Assembly: GCA_029782135.1 (NCBI GenBank)
Contig: JAKOVI010000121.1
Coordinates: forward strand, 1-37,347
DNA: 37,347 nt
DNA from: Bacillota bacterium
Lineage (GTDB): Bacteria > Bacillota > UBA4882 > UBA10575
Reading direction: 5' to 3'
Shown here one piece after another: positions 1 through 7,930 of the stretch. Each line of letters starts with the position of its first letter. Position 1 is the stretch's first letter. A model generated the notes under the pieces. It saw nothing but the letters and a program-made list of their open reading frames with translations, was not told where the DNA came from and ran no database searches. Position numbers and translations under genes: made by a program.

Positions 1-23
1 ACTTCGTATATTGCCGACGGATC

Positions 24-54
24 AAAAAAAGAAGCTATCCACGGGGATAGCTTC
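24..54 (-). terminator. Intrinsic terminator of rnpB
   Basis: Perfect 10-bp inverted repeat (GAAGCTATCC / GGATAGCTTC) with a 4-nt loop. On the minus strand it is followed by a run of seven T. It lies just after the 3' end of the RNase P RNA. Confidence 0.9.
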
Positions 55-66
55 TTTTCTACTGTT

Positions 67-470
67 ACCAACCGGACCTATAAGCCGAGTTCTGTACCGA
101 CTGCGGAGGCAGTCGGCGGTAACCATTTATCTGGGACGACAGTTACCTGCCGCCTCATGCGACCGTACCCGAGGGAAGAACGGGCCATTCTTGCGTCTGC
201 CCGGCAGACGCCCCCTCCTATTCGGTCTTGCTCCGGGTGGGGTTTACCAAGCCGGTTGATCGCTCAACCGCTGGTGCGCTCTTACCGCACCTTTTCAGCT
301 TTGCCATGGACCAGCCTGACGGCTGCCAGTAGGCGTTTCCTTTTCTGTGGCACTTTCCTTAAGGTCACCCTCACTGGACGTTATCCAGCACCCTGCCCTC
401 TGGAGCTCGGACTTTCCTCAGGCGCTGCCTTTGCGGCCGGCACCCGCGGTTACCCGGTTCGGTTAGTCCC
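67..470 (-). ncRNA. rnpB: RNase P RNA, class A
   Basis: Catalytic RNA subunit of RNase P, which matures tRNA 5' ends. Read on the minus strand it has the conserved 5' block GAGGAAAGTCCGAGCTCC, then CAGGGTGCTGGATAACGTCC. Near the 3' end are the conserved core ACAGAA and the segment CTCGGCTTATAGG. The ends pair as helix P1: the reverse complement of 461-467 and beyond pairs with 67-78, with one mismatch and one G-U pair. The architecture fits the ancestral class A form rather than the Bacillus class B form. The reading frames across this stretch are not genes. Confidence 0.96.
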
Positions 471-480
471 AGGAAAAATA

Positions 481-509
481 ATTTTATCATAGTCCGGGAT
501 GGATTGCAA
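481..509 (-). promoter_or_regulatory. rnpB promoter (sigma-A type)
   Basis: On the minus strand: -35 TTGCAA (504-509), 17-nt spacer, -10 TAAAAT (481-486). Transcription would start about 7 nt further on, close to the 5' end of the P1 helix near 470. Confidence 0.75.
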
Positions 510-644
510 TGTTAATTGGTTCCAAGCGGCCGCCGGTAACCGCCTGGACCGGGCTGTTACGGGAAAACGGAAAACCGGAAGCACTTCCTTCAATCTTTAA
601 CCGAAATGTTATCATCCCCCGCCGGTTCCGCGGGCGGCGGTTCC

Positions 645-673
645 TTGACTTTGGACTGTCAATCAGCTAAACT
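645..673 (+). promoter_or_regulatory. Candidate azlCD promoter
   Basis: TTGACT (645-650), 17-nt spacer, TAAACT (668-673), about 110 nt before azlC. The -35 is good and the -10 moderate. No riboswitch or T-box features were recognised in the 490-784 gap between rnpB and azlC. Confidence 0.45.
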
Positions 674-784
674 CAATTTTAAGATCGAACAAAAATTGCG
701 CTAACACTTCGTAATTTTATTCCCGGACTGTAAGCTTTATGAATTTCAATAGCCCAAAAGAACAGTACAAAAGGCGGGAAATGA

Positions 785-1540
785 ATGAGTACACCCGTTG
801 TCTCACCGGAAATTGATAAGGCGATCCGGCCGCAACCAAAACAATGGCAAGCTGATTTTACCCTCGGTCTCCGCCGCGGATTACCCATCGCTTTAGGGTA
901 TATCCCCGTCTCCTTCACCTTTGGGTTGGTGGCGGTCCGGGGCGGGTTGCCGGCCTGGATCGCGATCTTTATTTCCTTAACCAATCTCACTTCCGCCGGT
1001 CAATTTGCCGGGACCAGCCTGATCATCGCCGGAGCTACCCTGTTTGAAATCACCATTACCACCTTGGTCATTAATCTCCGTTACTTATTGATGTCCCTCT
1101 CCCTCTCGCAAAGGCTTTCACCCCTGCTCCCCTTGGCCCAGCGGGCGGTCATGGCCTTCGGAATCACGGATGAGACCTTTAGTGTCGCTTCGCTCGAAGC
1201 CCAGGAGATTACCTTTCCTTACATGTTGGGGTTAATCAGCGGGCCTTACTGTGGCTGGGGGCTCGGCACCGCACTCGGCGCGCTGATCTGTTCTGTTCTC
1301 CCCGGCCAGCTCCAGGAAGCGCTGGGGATCACTTTATATGCAATGTTCATCGCCTTACTGGTGCCGAATGCCAAACGTTCCCGTGCCGCGCTGGTCGTGG
1401 CGCTTGTCGCCATCGGAATCAGCTCCTGTTTCGCCTGGCTGCCCGCTTTACATCAAATCTCGGACGGATGGGGCATTATCGTGGCGACCGTCACGGCCTG
1501 CCTGGTCGGTGCCGCCTTCTTCCCCAGAAAGGATGTCTAA
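785..1540 (+). CDS. azlC: AzlC family branched-chain amino acid exporter, large subunit
   Basis: Membrane permease of 251 aa, the usual AzlC size. With AzlD it forms an exporter of branched-chain amino acids or their analogues. The N-terminus has the family pattern GLRRGLPIALGYIPVSFTFG, followed by several hydrophobic segments and the conserved region around ITDETF. AzlD starts one base after its stop, so the two form one operon. A weak purine-rich site (AGGCGGG) lies just upstream; ATG at 781 is out of frame, so 785 is used. The exact substrate cannot be told from sequence. Confidence 0.9.
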   Translation: MSTPVVSPEIDKAIRPQPKQWQADFTLGLRRGLPIALGYIPVSFTFGLVAVRGGLPAWIAIFISLTNLTSAGQFAGTSLIIAGATLFEITITTLVINLRYLLMSLSLSQRLSPLLPLAQRAVMAFGITDETFSVASLEAQEITFPYMLGLISGPYCGWGLGTALGALICSVLPGQLQEALGITLYAMFIALLVPNAKRSRAALVVALVAIGISSCFAWLPALHQISDGWGIIVATVTACLVGAAFFPRKDV

Positions 1541-1541
1541 A

Positions 1542-1844
1542 ATGAACAGAATTCTCCTGGCCGTCCTCTGCATGGCCTTTGTTTCATACCTGCCACGGGT
1601 CTTGCCCATGGCTTTGCGGAAAAAGATTGAATCGCCGTTTCTCCGTTCTTTTCTTTATTATGTCCCCTTTGCCGCCCTCGGGGCGTTGACCTTCCCCCAC
1701 ATTCTCTACTCCACCGGTCATCTTGCCTCGGCGGTCGTGGGGATGGTCGTCGCTTTCACCCTTGCCTTCCGGGGAAAAGGGTTGCTCACCGTCGCCGTTG
1801 CGGCTGCAATCGCCGTTTACCTTTGTCAGTTGTTTTTGGTCTGA
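1542..1844 (+). CDS. azlD: AzlD family amino acid transport small subunit
   Basis: Small membrane protein of 100 aa, the partner of AzlC. It shows the family pattern of about four hydrophobic segments, with the motif YLPRVLPMALRKKIESPF near residues 14-31 and an alanine-rich last helix. An in-frame extension upstream would overlap azlC, so the ATG at 1542 was chosen. It is preceded by AGAAAGGA inside the end of azlC, and only one base separates the genes, which suggests translational coupling. Family assignment is firm; the transported compound is inferred. Confidence 0.88.
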   Translation: MNRILLAVLCMAFVSYLPRVLPMALRKKIESPFLRSFLYYVPFAALGALTFPHILYSTGHLASAVVGMVVAFTLAFRGKGLLTVAVAAAIAVYLCQLFLV

Positions 1845-2077
1845 TCAATCCGGCGTCCCCATCAAGCTACGCCCTTTCCCCGGAACCAACGCCGCTTAAT
1901 CCTTGTTCTTTTCATTTCCCACGTTCCGTAGAGTTTTAAATAAATAAAACCCGCCAACGTTACCCCGGCGGTATCTACGCTGTTCTTTCATTTGTGTATA
2001 ACTTAAAAGAGATGGCGATAGCCCTTTAATCCCGGGTTTTTCGCCGGCCGCATCTGTGAGAAGGGAGGACAAAACAG

Positions 2078-3874
2078 TTGACGAAAAAACAGCATAATTT
2101 CTGGCGATTTTTGCGGTATGTCCGTCCTTACTGGAAATACGTGCTCGTGGGGGCGATCGGCGGGGTCGTCAAATTCACCCTGCCCCTCCTGATTCCGCTG
2201 GTTACCCAGCACTTACTAGACAATGTCTACCTCAACTCCGCGCTTACCCTTGAGCAAAAGTTGCATGAGTCCTTCTTGCTGCTCGGCGGTTTAATCTTCA
2301 TCTTTATCTTCATTTATGCCCCGTTCACTTACTATCGCCATTATTGCGCGGGCAAAGCCGGTTACCAGTCGGTTTTCGACCTCCGGTGCGACCTGTATTA
2401 CCAAATCCTGCGCATGTCCGCCTCCTTCTTTCAAAGGCATAAATCAGGGGGGATTGTCGCACGGTTGATCAATGACGTCGCCCAGGCGCAAAACCTGGTG
2501 GGTAATGCTTTAACCAACGTCTGGATGGACTCGGCGGCGATCGTGGTCGTCCTCTATTTTCTCTTCCGGATTAATGTACCCCTGACCTTTGTCGCCCTGT
2601 CGACCTTCCCCCTCTATCTTTATCTCTTCAAGAAACTGGGGCGGGCCATTAAGGCCTCAAGCCACCGGGTGCAGGAGGAACTGGAGAACATCTCCGGCAA
2701 TGTCCAGGAAAAAGTCGCCGGCAGTCTCATTGTCCAAGCCTTCAACCAGGAAGAAAAAGAGATGCGCAATTTCAACCACGATTCTGGTCGGTTGCTCGGC
2801 ACCTCGATCCGCAGCCTCGTTCTCCATAGCCTGAATATGACAATGACCGGCACTTTAACGAAGATCGCACCCTTACTGGTGACTTTGTTTGGGGGGTACC
2901 AGGTGATCATGGGCCGGATGACGGTCGGCGGGTTAATAGCCGCCGGGATGTATCTCAACCATCTTTACTTCCCCTTGGAACGCTTCTCCGAATTGAACGT
3001 CGTCTTTGCCAACTCGATGGCCGCCCTCGACCGGATCTTTGAGATTATGGACCAACAGCCGGAGATCACCAGTAAGCCGGATGCCCCGGCCCTTCCGGAA
3101 CTGGCCGGCGAAGTACGCTTCGAAAATGTGAGTTTCGCCTATAATTCCGACCGTCCGGTCTTACATAACATCAGTTTCACCGCCCGCCCCGGCGAGCAGA
3201 TCGCCCTGGTCGGGCCGAGCGGTTCCGGGAAAACCACGATCGTCAATCTGATTCCCCGCTTCTACGATGTCACCTCCGGCGCCATTTACGTCGACGGGTA
3301 CGATATCCGGGAGGTTAATCTGCACTCCCTCCGGCGCCAGGTGGGAATGGTGCTGCAAGACCCGGTCCTCTTCAGCGGGACGATCCGTGACAATATCCTG
3401 TACGGCAATCCCCAGGCGACCGAGGAAGACCTCATCCAGGCAGCCACCGCCGCCAATGCCATGGAATTTATCAACACGCTTCCCCATGGCTTTAACACCG
3501 AGGTTGGGGAGCGCGGAACGATGCTCTCTGGCGGCCAGAAACAGCGCTTGACGATCGCCCGGGCCTTTCTGAAGAACCCGCGGATTTTAATCCTGGATGA
3601 AGCAACCTCGGCACTGGACTCCGAATCTGAACACCTGATCCAGGAGGCGCTTGAGCGGTTAATGGTCGGGCGGACCACCTTTATCATCGCCCACCGCCTC
3701 TCAACCATTATGAATGCCGACCGGATCCTGGTGGTTAGCCACGGCCGGATCATCGAACACGGTACGCATGCCGAATTAATCGCCCTGCGGGGCGCTTATT
3801 ACCACCTTTTCACCCAGCAGTTCAGGGCGGATGAGCCGCTCATCCCCTCTTATTCCCGGACATTACTCTCATAA
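2078..3874 (+). CDS. ABC exporter half-transporter (MsbA/BmrA-like, TMD-NBD fusion)
   Basis: A 598-aa protein with an N-terminal six-helix exporter domain (about residues 15-320) and a C-terminal ATPase domain. The ATPase domain carries Walker A GPSGSGKTT near residue 378, a Q-loop region, signature LSGGQKQR near 483, Walker B ILILDEATSALD near 505 and the H-loop in IAHRLST near 537. Such half-transporters act as dimers in the membrane, exporting lipids, drugs or peptides; no neighbour reveals the substrate. The start is TTG, supported by GGGAGG 8 nt upstream. The last 25 bases overlap the end of the convergent galE gene, and no terminator is seen between them. Confidence 0.9.
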   Translation: MTKKQHNFWRFLRYVRPYWKYVLVGAIGGVVKFTLPLLIPLVTQHLLDNVYLNSALTLEQKLHESFLLLGGLIFIFIFIYAPFTYYRHYCAGKAGYQSVFDLRCDLYYQILRMSASFFQRHKSGGIVARLINDVAQAQNLVGNALTNVWMDSAAIVVVLYFLFRINVPLTFVALSTFPLYLYLFKKLGRAIKASSHRVQEELENISGNVQEKVAGSLIVQAFNQEEKEMRNFNHDSGRLLGTSIRSLVLHSLNMTMTGTLTKIAPLLVTLFGGYQVIMGRMTVGGLIAAGMYLNHLYFPLERFSELNVVFANSMAALDRIFEIMDQQPEITSKPDAPALPELAGEVRFENVSFAYNSDRPVLHNISFTARPGEQIALVGPSGSGKTTIVNLIPRFYDVTSGAIYVDGYDIREVNLHSLRRQVGMVLQDPVLFSGTIRDNILYGNPQATEEDLIQAATAANAMEFINTLPHGFNTEVGERGTMLSGGQKQRLTIARAFLKNPRILILDEATSALDSESEHLIQEALERLMVGRTTFIIAHRLSTIMNADRILVVSHGRIIEHGTHAELIALRGAYYHLFTQQFRADEPLIPSYSRTLLS

Positions 3875-4848
3875 CCGTGCGGATGGCTTTTATGCCAGCG
3901 CCAGGCCGTCGCGATGATCGTCTCGAGGTCAGGATACTCCGGACGCCAACCCAACTCCCGCTGGATTTTGGCGGAGGAAGCAACCAGCACGGCCGGATCG
4001 CCCGGGCGCCGCGGCCCCTCCTCCACCGGAATTTCCTGGCCGGTCACCCGGCGGGCCACCTCGATCACCTGCCGGTTCGAGTACCCTTGCCCATTTCCCA
4101 AATTATAAACCGCCGGCGCACAACCCCGGGCAAGGGCTTCGATCGCCAGCAGATGGGCGCGGGCCAAGTCGGTGACATGGATATAATCCCGGATACAAGT
4201 CCCGTCCGCCGTCGGGTAATCCGTCCCGAACAGTTGCAAGCTTGGTCTTAACCCGAGCGCCACCTGGAGGGTAATCGGTATCAAATGCGACTCCGGCCGG
4301 TGATCTTCACCGATCGCAGCCTCCGGATCGGCACCGGCGGCGTTGAAGTAACGGAGCGCGATATAATTTAACCCGTAAGCCTTGGCATAGGCGTCAAGGA
4401 TCCCCTCATATGTCAGTTTGGAAAAACCATAAGGGTTCAGCGGCCGGCAAGGATGTTCCTCCGTCAGCGGGATCGTCTCCGGTTCGCCGTAAACTGCGGC
4501 CGTCGAGGAGAAGACCATCTTTTTGACGCCGCAGGCAAGCATGGCATCGAGTAGGCGGAGACTGTTCGCAATGTTATTCCGGAAATACTTCCCCGGGTCA
4601 GTCACCGACTCCCCAACCAGACTGTAGGCCGAAAGATGGACAACAACCTCGATCCGCTCCTCGGTGAGGAGCTCCTGGACCAACGGCACGTCGCCCATAT
4701 TCCCCACAATCAACTTTCCCGCCAGTACCGCCTGACGGTGGCCTTTGCTTAAATCATCCAGGATAACCGGTTCCCAACCCCGCCGGCTTAACGCCAGGGC
4801 AACATGGCTGCCGATATAACCGGCGCCACCCACCACCAGTACTTTCAT
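3850..4848 (-). CDS. galE: UDP-glucose 4-epimerase
   Basis: A 332-aa short-chain dehydrogenase-type epimerase interconverting UDP-glucose and UDP-galactose, for surface polysaccharide or galactose use. The N-terminus has the Rossmann motif GGAGYIGSH (residues 7-15). The catalytic YGFSK motif (Tyr-x-x-x-Lys) follows near residue 148, with the typical ALRYFNAAGAD after it and a C-terminal substrate region around GWRPEYPDL. The frame stays open upstream, but the start at 4848 fits the family and has AAAGGAG 8-9 nt upstream. The gene stands alone here; its 3' end overlaps the convergent ABC exporter gene by 25 bp. Confidence 0.95.
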   Translation of the reverse strand: MKVLVVGGAGYIGSHVALALSRRGWEPVILDDLSKGHRQAVLAGKLIVGNMGDVPLVQELLTEERIEVVVHLSAYSLVGESVTDPGKYFRNNIANSLRLLDAMLACGVKKMVFSSTAAVYGEPETIPLTEEHPCRPLNPYGFSKLTYEGILDAYAKAYGLNYIALRYFNAAGADPEAAIGEDHRPESHLIPITLQVALGLRPSLQLFGTDYPTADGTCIRDYIHVTDLARAHLLAIEALARGCAPAVYNLGNGQGYSNRQVIEVARRVTGQEIPVEEGPRRPGDPAVLVASSAKIQRELGWRPEYPDLETIIATAWRWHKSHPHGYESNVRE

Positions 4849-4997
4849 CCCACATCTCTCCTTTGATCGAGAATCATTATGAGATTCGTGGTTCAAAATA
4901 TGACCGCTCCTCCACTTCGCCATCCCGACTGCGGCTTCCTTTCGTTGCGCGCCATCCGGGCATGTTTTGGCGGCAAACAAGCGTCTTGCCGAAAACG

Positions 4998-5034
4998 AAA
5001 AGAAAACGGCGGGGCAAAGATGCCCTACCGTTTT
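4998..5034 (-). terminator. Terminator after the rubredoxin-like gene
   Basis: Inverted repeat AAAACGGYRGGGCA around the loop TCTT, with two G-U pairs. On the minus strand the T-rich stretch TTTTCTTTT follows. It separates the marR-rubredoxin unit from galE. Confidence 0.7.
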
Positions 5035-5071
5035 CATCCTTCAGAAACGGAACCTTTCTTGCCGCCCGTTC

Positions 5072-5407
5072 TTAACCCCATTTCCCTTTACTGATATGGG
5101 TAGCGATCTCCGCCCGGATCGACTGGCCAAGTTCGGTGGCAGCCTGGATTGCTTTCTGGAAGATCGCGACGCACCCCGGATCGAGGCCGTCTTCACGCCC
5201 CAACACCGAAATCTCCTTCACCTGCTCCAGCAGGCTAAGCAGTTCAACATGATACTGGTTGGACTCCCGTGAACGCTCGACCAGTTTTCTTTGTTCCTCC
5301 GATAATTCCACAAATTTCTCCGCCGGTGCTCCACACTTCGGACAGGATGACGGTGGTTCCACCCCGTCGTGCTGGTACCCGCAGACTGAACACTTCCAAA
5401 TTTTCAT
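5072..5407 (-). CDS. Rubredoxin-like zinc-ribbon protein
   Basis: A 111-aa protein. The N-terminal 30 residues form a rubredoxin/rubrerythrin-type metal site: CSVCGY at residues 6-11 and CPKCGAP at 22-28, so two CxxC pairs bind one Fe or Zn. The rest (residues 30-105) is helical and resembles a small rubrerythrin-like or helical-bundle tail; it lacks the paired ExxH motifs expected of a complete di-iron rubrerythrin. It probably acts in electron transfer or oxidative-stress defence. It lies 19 nt downstream of a MarR-family gene, which suggests one redox-responsive operon. The start ATG has AGGAGAAG upstream. Confidence 0.75.
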   Translation of the reverse strand: MKIWKCSVCGYQHDGVEPPSSCPKCGAPAEKFVELSEEQRKLVERSRESNQYHVELLSLLEQVKEISVLGREDGLDPGCVAIFQKAIQAATELGQSIRAEIATHISKGKWG

Positions 5408-5426
5408 TTCTTCTCCTCCCTTTCCA

Positions 5427-5960
5427 TTATTTTTCTCTATCTTTTCCTGTTAAACTCCGGTAGGTTAGATTTCCCGGGCAGTCGGTAATATGCCCCCGCC
5501 CGCACCGCAGACAGATCTGATCAATATATTCCGTATTGATTAATGCTGCATCGAGAAAACCCAGTAAACCCCGCTCCAGATCCGCCTGCGCCTCCGGAGC
5601 CATCCGCTCGATAATCGCCGTTAACCGTTCCTTTACTCTCCGGCGGGAGGTTTCCACCAGTTCAAGCCCGGTTGGGGTCAATTCCAAAATAACTTGCCGC
5701 CGGTCGGTGCGTGGATATCTTCGCACCACCAACCCCCGCTTCTCCAGGCGATCTATTAATTTCGTCACCGCCGCATTACTAATCTGCAGGCCTTCCGCCA
5801 CCTCTTTGGCTAAAGGTCGATCATGATAATAAATAAAACGCAGGCAATCTTCCTGAACGCCGGTTAAAGACTGTCCCCCCTGCTCCAGTGGTTCGTAGAC
5901 CAGCTTATCCAAAGCACAGCAGAATAATTTAAGAGTTAGATCCAACAGTTCGATCTTCAT
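5427..5960 (-). CDS. MarR family regulator with a C-terminal cysteine cluster
   Basis: A 177-aa winged-helix repressor. The DNA-binding part spans about residues 40-115, with recognition helix NAAVTKLIDRLEKRGLV and the wing YPRTDRRQVILELT. Normal MarR proteins end near residue 150; this one adds a tail with CLRCGRGHITDC, giving three cysteines and a histidine that could bind a metal or sense redox state. It is transcribed together with the rubredoxin-like gene. Its own promoter carries an AT-rich inverted repeat over the -10 box, so autorepression is likely. There is no strong Shine-Dalgarno site directly before the ATG. Confidence 0.85.
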   Translation of the reverse strand: MKIELLDLTLKLFCCALDKLVYEPLEQGGQSLTGVQEDCLRFIYYHDRPLAKEVAEGLQISNAAVTKLIDRLEKRGLVVRRYPRTDRRQVILELTPTGLELVETSRRRVKERLTAIIERMAPEAQADLERGLLGFLDAALINTEYIDQICLRCGRGHITDCPGNLTYRSLTGKDREK

Positions 5961-5982
5961 CTTTGGCGGACACGCCCTTTTA

Positions 5983-6025
5983 TTTAATATGGTTTAATAT
6001 TATCATATTTAACTATTCCCGTCAA
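5983..6025 (-). promoter_or_regulatory. marR promoter with overlapping operator-like palindrome
   Basis: Minus strand: -35 TTGACG (6020-6025), 17-nt spacer, -10 TAATAT (5997-6002). An inverted repeat, TTTAATATG (5983-5991) and CATATTTAA (6004-6012), 8 of 9 pairs, spans the -10. AT-rich palindromes of this kind are typical MarR-family operators; autoregulation is inferred. Confidence 0.7.
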
Positions 6026-6069
6026 TTCCTTTCCCGTTCATTTTCCTCCGAAAAGTCCGATCGTAACCC

Positions 6070-6092
6070 AAAAAAAAGAGGCTTTTCGCCTC
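6070..6092 (-). terminator. Terminator of the LysM gene
   Basis: On the minus strand GAGGC-GAAAA-GCCTC is followed by eight T, 8 nt after the LysM gene stop. Confidence 0.85.
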
Positions 6093-6099
6093 CTTCTGC

Positions 6100-6684
6100 T
6101 TAAGCTCTCCTTCTCCGCAAACTCAGGCGCCGTCTCCGGCGGCGACGGGCATACGGACACTCATCCCAATTCACCGGCGGCGAAGCATAGATAAAGGAGC
6201 CCAAGTAATAGGGTTCCGGCATCGGGACGCCCAGCGGCGCCGGGTATGGCCCTTGTTCTTGTGCCGGACAAGGAACTGGCCCCGGCATGATCGGCATTAC
6301 CGGTTCCGGGTAAGGCATGGGTGGGGCGACCGGCATCCCAGGGCATGGCATCGGCGGGGAAACCGGCATCTCCGGACAAGGCATGTACGGGGGAGCCGGC
6401 ATCTCCGGACAAGGCATCGGATGGGGCGTTGGCACCAGCGGTTCCCCCGGGAAAGGTTGTACAACAACCGGGATGCAGATCAGCTCTCCCGGGAAGATCA
6501 AATCGGGGTTGGTAATCTGCGGGTTCGCCGCGACCAACTCCTGCAAACTGATCCCAAACCGTTGCGCGATCGAAAACAACGAGTCACCGGCCATTACGGT
6601 ATATATCTGTCCATGGGGACAAAAAGGTTGGGCTGGAGGGGTATGTTCCGTCTGAACCTCCATTCCATCCATCTCCGTGTACAT
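6100..6684 (-). CDS. LysM protein with Pro/Met/Cys repeats and poly-arginine tail
   Basis: A 194-aa protein with three parts. Residues 27-73 form one LysM domain (YTVMAGDSLFSIAQRFGIS... NPDLIFPGELICIP), which binds peptidoglycan glycans. Residues 75-145 are low-complexity proline-rich repeats of the form MPCPEMPxxPP, about four copies with several Cys and Met. The C-terminus holds two arginine runs (seven and four residues). No signal peptide is visible, so it may be made inside the mother cell, as are LysM-containing spore coat or cortex-interface proteins such as SafA; this role is inferred from the organism type. A strong GAGGAGGG site lies 7 nt before the ATG, and the gene has its own terminator. 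Confidence 0.8.
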   Translation of the reverse strand: MYTEMDGMEVQTEHTPPAQPFCPHGQIYTVMAGDSLFSIAQRFGISLQELVAANPQITNPDLIFPGELICIPVVVQPFPGEPLVPTPHPMPCPEMPAPPYMPCPEMPVSPPMPCPGMPVAPPMPYPEPVMPIMPGPVPCPAQEQGPYPAPLGVPMPEPYYLGSFIYASPPVNWDECPYARRRRRRRLSLRRRRA

Positions 6685-6847
6685 TTTTTTCCCTCCTCAA
6701 CACATTAGACCTCAAGTTCAAGCAAAAAGCTTTCTTTCCGCGTTTCATTCGTGAACCGGACTCAAAGATTAACGCCTTCAATTTAGCATATTCGAAGGGA
6801 AGTCTGGCTGTCCCGGGCAGAAGGTACAAGTGTGGCTTGATCCTCTG

Positions 6848-6856
6848 TGTTATAAT
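6848..6856 (+). promoter_or_regulatory. Candidate extended -10 promoter for rluA-type gene
   Basis: TGTTATAAT, an extended -10 element, 35 nt before the start codon of the pseudouridine synthase. No good -35 box lies at the expected distance. Confidence 0.45.
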
Positions 6857-6890
6857 AAGGAATAGCACCGAAGCGCAAGGAGGTCTGTTT

Positions 6891-7790
6891 ATGCTTAACC
6901 CGCCTCCGTTACGGATCGCAATCAATCCCGCTTGGAAAGGACGGACGATTGAATCCATCCTCCGGCACGAACTCCGGTTCTCCCGCAAACAGATCATCAC
7001 CTTAAAAAAGCGGAACGGGGTCTTCCTCGACGGGCGGAGTGTTCTGGTCAAAGAACGGCTGGAGAGCACAGGCGGGGAATTATTAATCCTGATTCCGCCC
7101 ACCCCCCAGGATATTCTCCCGGAGAAGATCCCCTTGACCATTTTATATGAAGATCCGGACCTGATTGTCATCGACAAGCCGGCCGGTTTACTCGTCCATC
7201 CGGTCCGTTTCCACCTGACCGGTACCCTGGCCAACGCCCTCACCTATCACTGGCAGCAAACCGGGGAAACTGCCTCGTTTCACCCGGTCCACCGTTTGGA
7301 CAAACAGACTTCCGGCTTACTCTTAATCGCGAAAAGCTCCTGGTCTCATCAACAGTTGTCCCTGCAATTGCGGGCGCATGAAATCCACCGGACCTACCTG
7401 GCGTTCACCGACGGGAACCCGCCCCGGAACAGCGGCCTCCTCTCCGCCCCGATTAAACGGGCCGGCACCGGCATGCGGCGGATTGTCGCCGCCGACGGGC
7501 AAACTGCCCTCACCCGTTACCGCGTCCTGCGCCGCTCCCCCACTTCAGCTTTACTGCTCTTGCAGATCATCACCGGCCGGACGCATCAGATCAGGGTTCA
7601 CCTTTCACACCTCGGCACCGCCTTAATCGGCGATCCCTTGTACGGACAACCCAGCGCCTGGCTCGACCGCCCGGCCTTACATGCCGCCGCTTTACGGTTC
7701 AGGCATCCCCGGAGCCGGCAACTGTTAAAGTTCCGTGCCCCTCTCCCGCCGGACCTGGAAACCTTGGGCGAATTGTTAAATCTCCTTTAA
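6891..7790 (+). CDS. RluA family RNA pseudouridine synthase
   Basis: A 299-aa enzyme that isomerises uridine to pseudouridine in rRNA or tRNA. It has an N-terminal S4-like RNA-binding region (about residues 14-70) and a catalytic domain with HRLDKQTSGLLL near residue 140, in which the aspartate is the nucleophile. The family motifs DKPAGLLVHP and GRTHQIRVHLSHLG are also present. The size and S4 domain match RluD-type enzymes; the exact target uridines cannot be told. The start at 6891 has AAGGAGG 7-8 nt upstream. The gene seems to be transcribed alone, with tkt 140 nt downstream. Confidence 0.92.
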   Translation: MLNPPPLRIAINPAWKGRTIESILRHELRFSRKQIITLKKRNGVFLDGRSVLVKERLESTGGELLILIPPTPQDILPEKIPLTILYEDPDLIVIDKPAGLLVHPVRFHLTGTLANALTYHWQQTGETASFHPVHRLDKQTSGLLLIAKSSWSHQQLSLQLRAHEIHRTYLAFTDGNPPRNSGLLSAPIKRAGTGMRRIVAADGQTALTRYRVLRRSPTSALLLLQIITGRTHQIRVHLSHLGTALIGDPLYGQPSAWLDRPALHAAALRFRHPRSRQLLKFRAPLPPDLETLGELLNLL

Positions 7791-7930
7791 AATTGCGTTT
7801 TTTCCGGAAGATTTCCGCCGATAATAAACTTATCTTAACATAGCGGATAAAGGATTCCCGGAAAAAAGAAAGAAATTTTAAGGTTGGAATCTTTATCCCA
7901 TGATCTTAATCAGGAAAGGAGTTTTGTGTT

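Noticed and set aside
157-492. Plus-strand reading frame over the rnpB region
   Set aside because: It lies fully across the conserved RNase P RNA on the other strand and has no protein-like features.
4871-4887. GAATC-N7-GATTC palindrome before galE, somewhat like a Fur box
   Set aside because: Only the arms match and the centre does not fit the Fur consensus; galE is not an expected Fur target.
6837-6842. TTGATC as a -35 box for the pseudouridine synthase gene
   Set aside because: It is only 8 nt from the -10 box, too close for a promoter.
7817-7824. GCCGATAA, a perfect sigma-28 -10 box before tkt
   Set aside because: No TAAA lies at a 15-nt spacing (the nearest is 25 nt away), and transketolase is not a motility gene.
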